Source: Bacteroidales bacterium UBA4360 (GTDB lineage: Bacteria; Bacteroidota; Bacteroidia; Bacteroidales; UBA932). From it: 64,000 bases of DNA. Both the position numbers and the translations under genes were made by a program. The DNA lies in contig DGSO01000032.1 in assembly GCA_002393945.1 (NCBI GenBank), forward strand, positions 40,753 to 104,752, given 5' to 3'. How positions within the stretch are numbered: position 1 is the stretch's first letter; every line of letters starts with the position of its first letter. Below are positions 1 to 8,188 of this stretch, one piece after another. The notes below the pieces were generated by a model. It worked only from the letters and a program-made list of their open reading frames with translations. It made no database searches and had not been told where the DNA came from.

Positions 1-1
1 G

Positions 2-103
2 CTCGGCGGATTCCAGAGCGTGCTGCCGGGACTCTTCGCCTTTGGAGAGGGGAATGCCGTATTCAAGAATTTCAAATACTTACCACTCAGCGACTCGATA
101 TAA
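2..103 (+). CDS. C-terminal fragment, possible glycoside hydrolase (5' end outside window)
   Basis: The window opens inside a reading frame that gives 33 residues ending in FKNFKYLPLSDSI and TAA. The stretch GLFAFGEGNAVFKNF resembles the last strands of the jelly-roll domain that closes many Bacteroidota GH43-type glycosidases, where an aromatic-rich 'FxNFxY' strand is common. That resemblance is from memory and only the tail is visible, so the function is tentative. The reading frame itself is well formed and uses the GC-rich codons typical of this genome. Confidence 0.45.
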   Translation, partial: LGGFQSVLPGLFAFGEGNAVFKNFKYLPLSDSI

Positions 104-105
104 AG

Positions 106-210
106 ATGAAACGAATACTGACGGTGGTCCTGCTCCTCTTCGCGAGCCGCGCCGACGACGTCCAGACGAAGCTCGACTCTATCGCCGAGGCCGTCATGTT
201 CGTGAAATAG
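106..210 (+). CDS. 34-aa ORF: signal peptide joined to a short charged tail
   Basis: An ATG two bases after the previous stop starts a 34-residue frame: a typical signal peptide (MKRILTVVLLLFASR) followed at once by a charged, helical tail (DDVQTKLDSIAEAVMFVK). There is no room for a mature domain. It may be a genuine very small exported peptide, or the two ends of a larger exported protein joined by an internal deletion. The adjacent terminator shows that transcription ends just after it. Codon use matches the GC-rich genes and not the AT-rich genes that follow. Confidence 0.4.
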   Translation: MKRILTVVLLLFASRADDVQTKLDSIAEAVMFVK

Positions 211-227
211 TATCAGTTTCTGCATAC

Positions 228-266
228 AAAAAGAGAGGTCGACTGTAGGGTTCGGCCTTTCTTTTT
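228..266. terminator. Bidirectional rho-independent terminator
   Basis: A 15-bp stem (228-242 with 252-266, two G-U wobbles, 9-base loop) is bordered by an A-run on the left and a T-run on the right, so it can act in both directions. It closes the fragmentary genes at the left edge. Confidence 0.75.
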
Positions 267-382
267 GGGGTTTTCTGAAGCGCTCTCAGTCACAAATAAG
301 GTCACAAAGACCTTCGTCGTCTTGACCACAAACGCTTTTTCGGAAGAGAGATTCCTTCGCCTAAACAATCGATCGAGATTTA

Positions 383-414
383 TTTGTCTGCTCCATAACT
401 TTTTACTATATTTG
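383..414 (+). promoter_or_regulatory. Bacteroidota-type promoter for the C10 peptidase operon
   Basis: TTTG at 383-386, a 20-base spacer, and TATATTTG at 407-414 match the Bacteroidota sigma-ABfr consensus exactly. The start codon is at 439, so the leader would be about 18 bases. The spacer 267-382 holds only a small inverted repeat (AAGGTC/GACCTT, 298-314) and no gene that I can support. Confidence 0.75.
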
Positions 415-438
415 CTGTGGTATATATAACGAACTAAT

Positions 439-1839
439 ATGCGCCCTTATCTTTTTATTTTTTTCTTATTGTTTGTTTCGTGTATATCACGTGGTTATTT
501 GGACTCGGATATGCAGGAGTTTTCTATAGTTGGTGAAAGGAAGTCTTTGATTCGTGGCAACTTTGTTACTATTGAAGCAGTTAAGTCATTCGCCCGAAAT
601 CAATATGTTGACACAAAAACTGCAAATGGAGCCTTATCCATTGAGCCTTATGTCGGTCATACTGGTGATACATTGATGTATATTGTAAATTATGGCCCTG
701 GTGACGGATGGAAGATTGTGTCTGCCGATGCAAGGACTCCCGCAATTATTGCAGAAGGAGATACAGGCTTATTCTCTATGAATAGTGATGATTCTGGAAT
801 AGAAATATGGATGGATATTCTTTCCAATACTTTTCAGAGGATTATTTCTGCTCCAGATAGTTCCTTATCTTTTTCTGAGCGTGACATAATGTTGAATAAG
901 GCCCAATGGACTGGTGAGCCGGTTATAATGGGTGGTCCGACATTATTGGAGGGACATTGGGAAGAGACTGTCGTTGATTCTGAAATTGAGTATATTGATT
1001 CTCTTGATCATTTTGTGCCAAAATGGCACCAAAGTATGCCTTATAACCAGTACTCACCGCTAAAAACAGATGGTTCGGGGAATAGAAAACCAGCTGGGTG
1101 TGTTGCGGTTGCAGGAGCTGAAGTTCTTTATTATTTGCATAACAAATTCGGCATCCCGAAGTTAATGTATACGCGTATGGAGCAATTAGGAGACACGCTA
1201 AGATTTTCACAGCCCGACAGTACTGTTTGGGCTACTATGAGCCCGAGATGCCAAACAGGCCCATATAATAATCTGCCTGAGGCGCTTATGATTCGATATA
1301 TAGGAGCTGTAATACAAACTGGTTACGAAAACGATTTTTCATGGGCGTTACCTATGTTTTTGCGGATAGGCATTTTCAATTCATACGGATATCCTTGTAT
1401 AGTGAACGATTATGATGAGGAAATTGTGAAATCTTCTGTCCTGGATAGTTTACCCGTGATTGTCACAGCATCCGATCAACTAATTCCTGTAAATGGCAGG
1501 ATACATAGTTTTGTCATAGATGGGTATAGGATTAAAAGAACAAAGATTACGGTGTATCACCATTGGATTCCGGAGTTACCTCTTCCGGATATTCCATTGG
1601 GTGAAACAGATGCAACAAAGGCGCAAGTATACGCTGATTACTATTCTTATTCTTATTCCGAACCGGAAATCAGCGATATCCTAATTAATTGGGGATGGAG
1701 TTCACAATGGAGTAGTAGCCCTACAAACAATGGTTGGTATTCTTTGACTGCTGGCTGGGAGGTTTCAAATGGAGGGGTATACGATTATAATCATAACATC
1801 AAAATCATACACGACTTCAGTTTGGCAAACTATGAGTAG
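439..1839 (+). CDS. C10 (streptopain-like) cysteine peptidase, lipoprotein
   Basis: 466 residues with a lipoprotein signal (LFVSC, Cys15). The propeptide-like segment includes GWKIVSADARTPAI (90-103), the usual 'GWVIVSADKR' region of C10 proteins. The catalytic cysteine is Cys221 in AGCVAVAGAEVLYY; the catalytic histidine is His356 in HSFVIDGY; the NWGW motif near 417-420 and NNGWYSL complete the fold as in SpeB and interpain. It is probably exported and surface-tethered, and self-processing would be expected. It is the first gene of a three-gene operon and overlaps the next ORF by 8 bases. GC content is visibly lower than in the downstream housekeeping genes, which suggests recent acquisition. 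Family assignment is firm; the substrate is unknown. Confidence 0.88.
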   Translation: MRPYLFIFFLLFVSCISRGYLDSDMQEFSIVGERKSLIRGNFVTIEAVKSFARNQYVDTKTANGALSIEPYVGHTGDTLMYIVNYGPGDGWKIVSADARTPAIIAEGDTGLFSMNSDDSGIEIWMDILSNTFQRIISAPDSSLSFSERDIMLNKAQWTGEPVIMGGPTLLEGHWEETVVDSEIEYIDSLDHFVPKWHQSMPYNQYSPLKTDGSGNRKPAGCVAVAGAEVLYYLHNKFGIPKLMYTRMEQLGDTLRFSQPDSTVWATMSPRCQTGPYNNLPEALMIRYIGAVIQTGYENDFSWALPMFLRIGIFNSYGYPCIVNDYDEEIVKSSVLDSLPVIVTASDQLIPVNGRIHSFVIDGYRIKRTKITVYHHWIPELPLPDIPLGETDATKAQVYADYYSYSYSEPEISDILINWGWSSQWSSSPTNNGWYSLTAGWEVSNGGVYDYNHNIKIIHDFSLANYE

Positions 1840-2626
1840 AATTATAAATACCAGAATATTCTTCTTAATGTTGTATGCGTTTGCAGTAACGGGGTGCTTA
1901 GGGGCAAAGGATCCTGACCGTAATAAACCAGTTTTGTCATTTGCGGCAGGTGATTCTTTCAATGCGACTGGGCATCTGTGGTCTCACGTAGTCAACTCAC
2001 AAACTGTACAGTTGACATTTGATATGTATATTGTTCCAGAGAAGTACATATTGAATCGTAATCAGGCCGATAACGACAGAAACTATGACATTATGTGGCC
2101 ATCTGACGAGATTTGGAATAGATATGGGGATAATGCATATGTTGTTAAATCCGTGTATACAGACTGTGTGTATTTGTTGGAACAGTGGGCGCATAAAGAC
2201 TTTGGGACAGAAACTTTTTATTCAACAGTTTTCAGGACAGGGGATTTTACTATTATCGCTGACAAGGACTTCGGCGGAATTAGTGCTGGTGAAGATTTGT
2301 CGTCAATATTTGAATCAGATTTTGTGTTTCCAGATGTGAGCGATTTAATAGAGAATTTGAGGCTGGAGTCACTCAACGACCTTATTAATACGGTTCCATC
2401 CAATTGTGTGTCTTGTTGCAGATTAAGTACTATCGGCCCGTCTGAATTGAATGAGCCTGTTACTTTTACGTTTAGGTTGCCTGTCAGGAAAGTGAAGCTT
2501 TTGAAGTGGATTTGTGATTTGTCGGAAAATCCTTCGGCAGTACCAGACTATCTTGATGACCTGGTTACATGGAGTTTTACGGTTGGCAAATATAAGATTA
2601 CAGGTCTGGCGGTGCATTTACTCTGA
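1832..2626 (+). CDS. Uncharacterised lipoprotein, C10-operon paralogue 1
   Basis: 264 residues. The ATG at 1832 overlaps the end of the peptidase gene (ATGAGTAG), implying translational coupling. An in-frame ATG at 1769 lies deep inside the peptidase and is less likely. A lipobox (AVTGC) follows the signal peptide. The protein is a clear paralogue of the next one: both carry WPSDxxWxRxGDNAxxVKSxY, then Y-S-T-x-F-x-T-G, then a D-(K/R)-(D/E)-F-x-G-(I/V)-x-A-G-(E/D)-D-L block, and a late LPVR(K/R)VxLLKW motif. I do not recognise the family. C10 peptidases are often encoded beside inhibitors (Spi, staphostatin-like Bfi proteins), but these are roughly twice that size, so an inhibitor role is only a hypothesis. 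Low GC, as in its neighbours. Confidence 0.8.
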   Translation: MSRIINTRIFFLMLYAFAVTGCLGAKDPDRNKPVLSFAAGDSFNATGHLWSHVVNSQTVQLTFDMYIVPEKYILNRNQADNDRNYDIMWPSDEIWNRYGDNAYVVKSVYTDCVYLLEQWAHKDFGTETFYSTVFRTGDFTIIADKDFGGISAGEDLSSIFESDFVFPDVSDLIENLRLESLNDLINTVPSNCVSCCRLSTIGPSELNEPVTFTFRLPVRKVKLLKWICDLSENPSAVPDYLDDLVTWSFTVGKYKITGLAVHLL

Positions 2627-2632
2627 CTCAAT

Positions 2633-3361
2633 ATGAAACGTTTACTATTGTACGGACTTTTTGCGTTGACGTTGTGCTCTTACGGATGCATAAAACCGGA
2701 TCAGAACACTTTTTTCGGATTGACGCCAGGGGATGAGTATTCGGTAAATAGCCGTGTTTCAAGGTCGGGAGCGTGGATCGCTTTTAACCTTTTTGTTCAA
2801 CCGTTGGATGCGGTATTGGATGAATCTCAGCCGGGGAATTATATCTATTGGCCATCAGATGATATGTGGCGACGATTTGGGGATAATGCCGGAAATGTAA
2901 AATCTGCTTATAAAGAATTGGTGTATGACATGGCTCAGGTACTGCCCAAAAGCCCTTATGGGGAGTATTCGACAATATTTGCTACCGGGGCACTAAGGGT
3001 TGTGGCTGATCGGGAATTTAACGGAGTGCCGGCCGGTGATGATTTAACCGCAGTGTTTACGAGGATTATTATGTCTCCATTCTCGAAGTCTCTGGAGACG
3101 GAGCATGTTTCGTTGGAATTTGAGGATATAGACTCTTTAATTGATTATGCTTCAAATAATTGCGTTTCTCTTATACAGCTTCAACTCCGAAGATCTGAAG
3201 AGCTGCCCGAGGTGGTTAACTTAACGTTTACATTGCCGGTAAGGAGAGTGTTGCTTCTCAAGTGGTTAAATGACAGGCTGGACAATGAGTCGGCAACAGT
3301 TTCATATATTGATGATGAGATTGAATGGAAGTGTGTTATTAATGACGGATCCACTTCCTAA
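2633..3361 (+). CDS. Uncharacterised lipoprotein, C10-operon paralogue 2
   Basis: 242 residues, starting six bases after the previous stop. The signal peptide ends in a lipobox (CSYGC). It shares motifs with the upstream lipoprotein (YWPSDDMWRRFGDNA, EYSTIFATG, ADREFNGVPAGDDL, LPVRRVLLLKWL), so the pair arose by duplication, although the divergence is considerable. No enzyme motif is visible. It is presumably exported and anchored to a membrane. Its partner or substrate is unknown; location implies a role with the C10 peptidase. Confidence 0.8.
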   Translation: MKRLLLYGLFALTLCSYGCIKPDQNTFFGLTPGDEYSVNSRVSRSGAWIAFNLFVQPLDAVLDESQPGNYIYWPSDDMWRRFGDNAGNVKSAYKELVYDMAQVLPKSPYGEYSTIFATGALRVVADREFNGVPAGDDLTAVFTRIIMSPFSKSLETEHVSLEFEDIDSLIDYASNNCVSLIQLQLRRSEELPEVVNLTFTLPVRRVLLLKWLNDRLDNESATVSYIDDEIEWKCVINDGSTS

Positions 3362-3423
3362 GGCAATGTCATCCACGAAAACGTCCTGTTCCATGGACGA
3401 GTCATGCAAATTCTGATACTTAG

Positions 3424-3449
3424 TCCAAGAAAAACGCAGTTTTCTTGGA
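3424..3449. repeat. 10-bp perfect inverted repeat upstream of the MerR-type gene
   Basis: TCCAAGAAAA (3424-3433), 6 bases, TTTTCTTGGA (3440-3449). It lies where the -33 region of the downstream promoter should be. It could be an operator of the MerR-type regulator or a weak terminator of the lipoprotein operon; the stem is AT-rich and no T-run follows directly. The rest of 3362-3485 holds nothing further apart from the -7 box. Confidence 0.55.
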
Positions 3450-3471
3450 TAGGAACCATAGTTATTTTTAT

Positions 3472-3479
3472 TATCTTTG
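3472..3479 (+). promoter_or_regulatory. -7 box (TATCTTTG) of the MerR-nif3-dnaB run
   Basis: TATCTTTG matches TAnnTTTG and ends six bases before the ATG at 3486, so the transcript is probably leaderless or nearly so. No clean TTTG lies 20 bases upstream; the inverted repeat occupies that position, which would fit activator- or repressor-controlled expression. Confidence 0.55.
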
Positions 3480-3485
3480 TAATCT

Positions 3486-3803
3486 ATGGCAAAGGTTATT
3501 TATACTATGGGCGAAACGGCGGAGATTCTGGGAGAGAATGTGTCTGCCGTAAGGTATTGGAGCAACTATTTCGAGCAGTTTGTAAAGCCCCTTAGAAACG
3601 CTAAGGGAAACCGGCTGTATCATCCCGAGGACATCGAGACGCTCAAGCAGATTCAGTTCCTGGTGAAGGAGCAGGGTCTTACGCTGGAGGGTGCGGCGCA
3701 GAGGATGAAAGACGACCGCCGCTCCGTGGAGCGCCGCGTCAAGGCGCTGGACATCCTGAAGGGGATAAAATCGGACCTGGAAGAGGCCAGGAAGCAGCTT
3801 TAG
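3486..3803 (+). CDS. MerR-family transcriptional regulator
   Basis: 105 residues. The N-terminal winged helix is typical of MerR (YTMGETAEILGENVSAVRYW, then NRLYHPEDIETLKQIQFL), followed by a helical C-terminal tail (residues 75-105) with no metal-binding cysteines and no effector domain. Small MerR proteins of this type sit next to nif3-like genes in many Bacteroidota. It heads a long co-directional run and may control it or itself through the inverted repeat upstream. The effector is unknown. Confidence 0.85.
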   Translation: MAKVIYTMGETAEILGENVSAVRYWSNYFEQFVKPLRNAKGNRLYHPEDIETLKQIQFLVKEQGLTLEGAAQRMKDDRRSVERRVKALDILKGIKSDLEEARKQL

Positions 3804-3807
3804 GGAT

Positions 3808-4596
3808 ATGAAAGTACGGGACATCACAAACGCTATAGAGGAGTTTGCGCCGCTCTCGCTTCAGGAGAAGTGGGACAACAGCGGGCTCGTGATAGGCTCT
3901 CCGGAAGACACCGTGACCGGGGTCATGGTGGGCTTCGACTGTACCGAGGAGCTCATTGAGGAGGCCCTTCAGAAGGGCTGCAACATGGTTGTGACGCATC
4001 ATCCGCTCATTTTCAAGGGGGTGACCAGCATAAACGCCAAGGACCCGGTGGGGGCGGCAATTATTGCCGCCGTGAAGGGCGGAGTGGCCGTTTATGCGGC
4101 GCACACATCGGCAGACAAGGTCATACAGGGGGTGAGCGGGGACATGGCCCGGAAGCTGGGACTCGTGAACGTCCAGATCCTGGAGCCGGACGGTGAAGGC
4201 ACCGGGCTTGGCTGCATCGGCGATTTTCCTCAGCCGCTTACTGCCGATGAGGCCCTTGCGGCGGTGAAGGGGGCTTTCGGCCTTAAGCTTATACGTCATT
4301 CCAGGCCTGTGGAGGGCCGCATTTCGAGGGTGGCGGTGCTTGGTGGCAGCGGCGGGGGAGACATCGACGAGGCCGTCAGGGCGGGTGCCCAGCTGTACAT
4401 TACCGCAGACGTTTCCTACCACAAATTCTTCACTCCTGAGGGCTTCATGGTCATGGATATAGGCCATTTTGAGAGCGAAGTGGGCATTGTGGACATTTTC
4501 TTATCGGAGATAAGGAAAAAAATTCCTACCTTTGCAAGCTACAAGTCAGCCGTGCTGGACGGGAGCAACCCTGTCCGGTACTATGGGCTTGCATAA
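3808..4596 (+). CDS. Nif3-like dinuclear metal centre protein (YbgI/DUF34 family)
   Basis: 262 residues. Metal-ligand positions of the Nif3 family are present: His64-His65 in VVTHHPLIFKG, His99 and Asp103 in AAHTSAD, and His220/Glu224 in DIGHFESE. The family forms toroidal hexamers with a two-metal site; its reaction is not settled, and the label 'GTP cyclohydrolase I type 2' is by annotation only. Many Bacteroidota homologues carry an inserted PII-like domain and reach about 365 residues; this is the short form without it. It starts four bases after the regulator stop and is followed by the zinc-ribbon protein, a pairing widely conserved in the phylum. Confidence 0.9.
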   Translation: MKVRDITNAIEEFAPLSLQEKWDNSGLVIGSPEDTVTGVMVGFDCTEELIEEALQKGCNMVVTHHPLIFKGVTSINAKDPVGAAIIAAVKGGVAVYAAHTSADKVIQGVSGDMARKLGLVNVQILEPDGEGTGLGCIGDFPQPLTADEALAAVKGAFGLKLIRHSRPVEGRISRVAVLGGSGGGDIDEAVRAGAQLYITADVSYHKFFTPEGFMVMDIGHFESEVGIVDIFLSEIRKKIPTFASYKSAVLDGSNPVRYYGLA

Positions 4597-4629
4597 GAGA
4601 ACAGAAAAAATAAATCGATTTATATTTTT

Positions 4630-5460
4630 ATGGCAAGTACCAAGAAACCCGCCGCCGCACAGAAAGTGGAGGCTCCCATCGACCAGAGGGAAACTTTTGT
4701 ATCCCTGCAGAAGAATTTTGCCGATTCCGACATCTCCGTAGAAGAGAAGCTCAAGACCCTTTACGAGCTCCAGGCAGCAGACTCCGAGATTGACAAGATA
4801 GTCCAGCTCCGCGGAGAACTCCCTGCAGAGGTTGCAGCCCTCGAAGAGGAAATCGCTTCACTCAAGGAGCGCAGCGCAGAGATTTCCGCAGTCATCGACC
4901 AGTTCAACCGCAACATTGCCGATGCAAAGCTTTCCATCGCAGACCACGAAAGCACCATCGAGAAGTATCAGCGTCAGCTTGAGAGCATCTCCAACTCCCG
5001 CGAGTACGACTCCCTGAACAAGGAAATCGAGAACCAGGACCTCCTTCGCCAGATTGACGAGAAGACAATCTACGACACACGTGCCGCCATCGGCGAAAAG
5101 AAGGCCGAACTTGACGAACTCAAGGACCGTCTTGCCGTGAGGACCGAAGACCTGGCCGCCAAGAAGGAAGAGCTTGACACCATTGTCGAGTCTACCGCAA
5201 AGGAAGAGGCCGTTCTCTCTGCCCGCCGCCAGGAGTGCGCAGCCAAGATTGACGCCCGTACCATGAGCGCTTACGAGCGCATCCGCCAGAGCGTTCACAA
5301 CCATCTCGCAGTTGTGGGTATCTACAACGGCGATTCCTGCGGAGGATGCTTCAACACCATCACTCCCCAGCGCAGGGTGGAGATTGCTTCCAACCGCAAG
5401 CTCATCATCTGCGAACACTGCGGCCGTATCATCATCAATCCCGATTTCGACCAGAAGTAA
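4630..5460 (+). CDS. Coiled-coil protein with C-terminal zinc ribbon (CT398/DUF164-like)
   Basis: 276 residues. An Ala/Lys-rich N-terminus is followed by a long antiparallel coiled coil (about 45-215) rich in E, K and L, and then a zinc ribbon with CGGC (237-240) and CEHC (261-264). This is the domain plan of CT398-like proteins, which have been linked to RNA or protein scaffolding, though the function is poorly known. It is placed between nif3 and dnaB, 33 bases after nif3 and 3 bases before dnaB, and is surely co-transcribed with them. Confidence 0.87.
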   Translation: MASTKKPAAAQKVEAPIDQRETFVSLQKNFADSDISVEEKLKTLYELQAADSEIDKIVQLRGELPAEVAALEEEIASLKERSAEISAVIDQFNRNIADAKLSIADHESTIEKYQRQLESISNSREYDSLNKEIENQDLLRQIDEKTIYDTRAAIGEKKAELDELKDRLAVRTEDLAAKKEELDTIVESTAKEEAVLSARRQECAAKIDARTMSAYERIRQSVHNHLAVVGIYNGDSCGGCFNTITPQRRVEIASNRKLIICEHCGRIIINPDFDQK

Positions 5461-5463
5461 GCC

Positions 5464-6951
5464 ATGCCCGCCCGCAAGAATTCCAAGGATGAAAACCTGA
5501 ATATCGAGGCCCTGATGGGGAACAAACCCCCTCAGGCCCTTGACGTTGAGGAGGCTGTCCTGGGTGCCATGCTGGTGGAACCTTCCACCATCGACGAGGC
5601 CATGGAGGAGCTTACTCCCTCCTGCTTCTACGACCAGCACAACAGGATGATCTTCGAGGCTATGTCGGCCCTGGTGAACGATCACGTCTCCATAGACCTC
5701 ATCACCGTGAGCGACAAGCTCCGCAGCCTTGGAAACCTTGAGATAGTGGGCGGCCCTGTGGCCCTTGCGCGCCTGTCCCAGAACATCGGCGCGGCGGCCC
5801 ACATCGAGTATTACATCAAGATACTCAAGCAGAAGACTATCCAGAGGGACCTTATCACCGCTTCATATGACATCCTGAAGCAGTCCTTCGACGAGTCCAC
5901 CAACGTTGACGACCTCATCGACAACGCCCAGAGCAAGGTCTTCGCGGCTATACAGAACAACGTCAAGAGGGATGTACAGGACATCGGATCCATCATCAAC
6001 TCCGTCCTTGACAACCTGCAGGAGCTCCAGAATACCACCGGACTTTCCGGCGTGCCTTCCGGTTTCCCTACCATCGACAGGGTAACCCAGGGCTGGCAGA
6101 AGAGCGACCTGATAATCCTGGCCGCACGTCCTTCAGTGGGTAAGACTGCGTTTGCCCTGAACATTGCCCGCAACGCCGCCGTGGATGCAAACATGCCCGT
6201 TGCGGTGTTCTCGCTGGAAATGAGCGCTGACCAGCTTGGAAAGCGTCTTATAACCACTGAGAGCGGCCTTTCCGGAGAAAAAATCAAGGGTGGCGTGAAA
6301 CTTGAACAGTATGAGTGGGTCCAGCTTGAAGAGACTCTCAAGCGCCTTGCCAAGGCGCCGCTGTACATAGACGACACCCCCGGCATTCCCATCATGGAGT
6401 TCCGCACCAAGGCCAAGCGCCTTGTGAAGCAGAAGGGAGTCCGCCTCATCGTTGTGGACTACCTCCAGCTCATGCAGGGACCGGCCGAACTCAGAGGCCT
6501 TCGCGAACAGGAAGTTGCGGCTATATCCCGCACCCTCAAGGCTACGGCAAAGGAACTTAACGTGCCCATCATCGCCCTCTCGCAGCTTTCGCGTAACGCT
6601 GTCCAGAGAACGGGCGGCACAGGAAAGCCCCAGCTGAGCGACCTCCGCGAGTCCGGCTCAATCGAACAGGATGCCGACATGGTCATCTTCATCCACCGTC
6701 CCGACTTCGTAGGAATGTCGGACAACCCCGAGGACAAGGAGAAGGCCATTATCGTGATTGCAAAGCACCGTAACGGTGAAGTCTGTGACATAGAGCTCAA
6801 GTACAAGGCAAACCAGGTGAGATTTGTAGAACCGGACCAGAGCCTGGATGTTTATGCCACCAGAGGCCCTGTGGCCAGCTCCGTGAACGGCACCATGGGA
6901 AGCGTCCCTGAGGACTCGGGTGGAGGTTATGACATAGAAAGGGACTTTTAA
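5464..6951 (+). CDS. dnaB: Replicative DNA helicase DnaB
   Basis: 495 residues, the full family length. The N-terminal primase-interaction domain (ALDVEEAVLGAMLVE) leads into a RecA-type ATPase with Walker A ARPSVGKTAF (Lys227), the Walker B/H2 stretch LIVVDYLQLM, and the later SQLSRNAVQRT and DLRESGSIEQDADM motifs with the arginine-finger region. No intein and no insertion. As a hexamer it unwinds DNA at the fork and recruits primase. The C-terminal 40 residues are a low-complexity tail. The next gene begins directly after its stop codon. Confidence 0.97.
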   Translation: MPARKNSKDENLNIEALMGNKPPQALDVEEAVLGAMLVEPSTIDEAMEELTPSCFYDQHNRMIFEAMSALVNDHVSIDLITVSDKLRSLGNLEIVGGPVALARLSQNIGAAAHIEYYIKILKQKTIQRDLITASYDILKQSFDESTNVDDLIDNAQSKVFAAIQNNVKRDVQDIGSIINSVLDNLQELQNTTGLSGVPSGFPTIDRVTQGWQKSDLIILAARPSVGKTAFALNIARNAAVDANMPVAVFSLEMSADQLGKRLITTESGLSGEKIKGGVKLEQYEWVQLEETLKRLAKAPLYIDDTPGIPIMEFRTKAKRLVKQKGVRLIVVDYLQLMQGPAELRGLREQEVAAISRTLKATAKELNVPIIALSQLSRNAVQRTGGTGKPQLSDLRESGSIEQDADMVIFIHRPDFVGMSDNPEDKEKAIIVIAKHRNGEVCDIELKYKANQVRFVEPDQSLDVYATRGPVASSVNGTMGSVPEDSGGGYDIERDF

Positions 6952-7776
6952 ATGAAAAGAGGACTTATCATAACGGTCGTGCTCCTTGCATGTGCGCTTT
7001 TCCCCCTGAAGGCACAGAACTGCCTTCCTCAGGGGGCTTCCCGTACTTTCAAGCCCGGCGAGGAAATATCCTTCTCGCTCATGTTCAAGTGGGGGGCGGT
7101 CAATACGGAAGTCGGCCAGGCAAAGATCAAGGTAGATTCCATCGCCTACCGGGGAGCGCCCGCTTACCACTCTGTGCTGCAGGTGAAATCGGCCCCGTTC
7201 TTCGACGCCTTCTTCAAGATGAGGGAGTATTTCCAGGGCTGGATGGCCCCGGAAGACCTTCGTCCCCTGAAATTCATCAGGGACACCCACGAAGGCAAGT
7301 ATGCGGCTACCAACCTCTACTACTACGACTGGAACAAAATGGTTATCCATGCCGATGTATCCTCTACCTCCATGGGCTCCAAGACGCTGGACATTCCGCT
7401 GAAGCAGTGCGTCTACGACATCGGCTCCATCCTCTATTATGCGAGGAGCATGGATACGGGAAAACTCCGTGTGGGACAGTCTTATCCCCTTACCTTCGCC
7501 ATTGACGACGAGGCGTTTGACGTGCACCTTACATACAAGGGCAAGGAAGTGGTAAAGGCCAGAAAACTTGGAAAGGTGCGCTGCATGGTGTTCTCCTGCT
7601 CGGTTGTGCAGGGAGCGCTGTTCTCCGGCGAGGAGGAGTTCCTCTTCTGGATTTCAGACGACGGCAACCGTCTTCCCGTGGGCTTCATCTGCCCGCTGAA
7701 GATAGGCTCCGTAAGGGGATGGCTCAAAAGCGATTACAAGAACCTTAAATACGAATTCTCCTCACTACAGAAATAA
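6952..7776 (+). CDS. DUF3108 exported protein
   Basis: 274 residues with a signal peptide (cut near FPLKAQ). The mature part matches the DUF3108 pattern: FKPGEEISFSLMFKWG at the start, then YRGAPAYHSVLQVKSAPFFDAFFKMRE, and the C-terminal WISDDGNRLPVG. DUF3108 proteins are periplasmic beta-rich lipocalin-like proteins of unknown function. It starts immediately after the dnaB stop and ends overlapping rseC by one base, so it belongs to the same transcript. Confidence 0.82.
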   Translation: MKRGLIITVVLLACALFPLKAQNCLPQGASRTFKPGEEISFSLMFKWGAVNTEVGQAKIKVDSIAYRGAPAYHSVLQVKSAPFFDAFFKMREYFQGWMAPEDLRPLKFIRDTHEGKYAATNLYYYDWNKMVIHADVSSTSMGSKTLDIPLKQCVYDIGSILYYARSMDTGKLRVGQSYPLTFAIDDEAFDVHLTYKGKEVVKARKLGKVRCMVFSCSVVQGALFSGEEEFLFWISDDGNRLPVGFICPLKIGSVRGWLKSDYKNLKYEFSSLQK

Positions 7777-8186
7777 TGGCAGGCGATGTAAGTCATAAGG
7801 GCAGGGTACTTGGCATAACACCCGAGGTCACCACGGTGGCGATAGAGCAGCACAGCGCTTGCTCCGAGTGCCACGCCGCGGGGCTCTGCACCCTTTCGGA
7901 TGTTGTGGAAAAGGCCGTGGAAGTGCCCACAAGGCCTTTTGCCGGTTATAATGTAGGAGATGAAGTGGAAGTTGTCCTTAAGGCCTCGATGGGCTTTAAG
8001 GCAGTATGGCTTGCATACTTCATTCCGCTCCTGGTGCTGCTTGCTGTGATACTCCTGCTGGCATGGCTGGGCGTTGGAGAAGTTGCCGCCGGGCTTTCCG
8101 GAATAGGCGCAGTGGCGGTTTATTACTTCCTGCTGTGGCTCTTCCGCGGAAAACTTAAGAACGAATACACATTTACAATAAAATAA
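7776..8186 (+). CDS. rseC: RseC / SoxR-reducing-system family membrane protein
   Basis: 136 residues. The N-terminal cytoplasmic part carries the family cysteine set (ACSECHAAGLC); two transmembrane helices follow (about 70-92 and 95-116). RseC-type proteins accompany Rnf/Rsx complexes: in enterobacteria they work with RsxABCDGE to keep SoxR reduced, and elsewhere the domain is linked to Rnf assembly or function. Its position just before rnfB, with an overlap of its ATG with the upstream TAA, supports a role with this Rnf complex. Confidence 0.88.
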   Translation: MAGDVSHKGRVLGITPEVTTVAIEQHSACSECHAAGLCTLSDVVEKAVEVPTRPFAGYNVGDEVEVVLKASMGFKAVWLAYFIPLLVLLAVILLLAWLGVGEVAAGLSGIGAVAVYYFLLWLFRGKLKNEYTFTIK

Positions 8187-8188
8187 CT

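Noticed and set aside
3404..3595. 63-codon frame ahead of the MerR-type gene
   Set aside because: Runs over the inverted repeat and promoter and into the regulator in another frame; no features.
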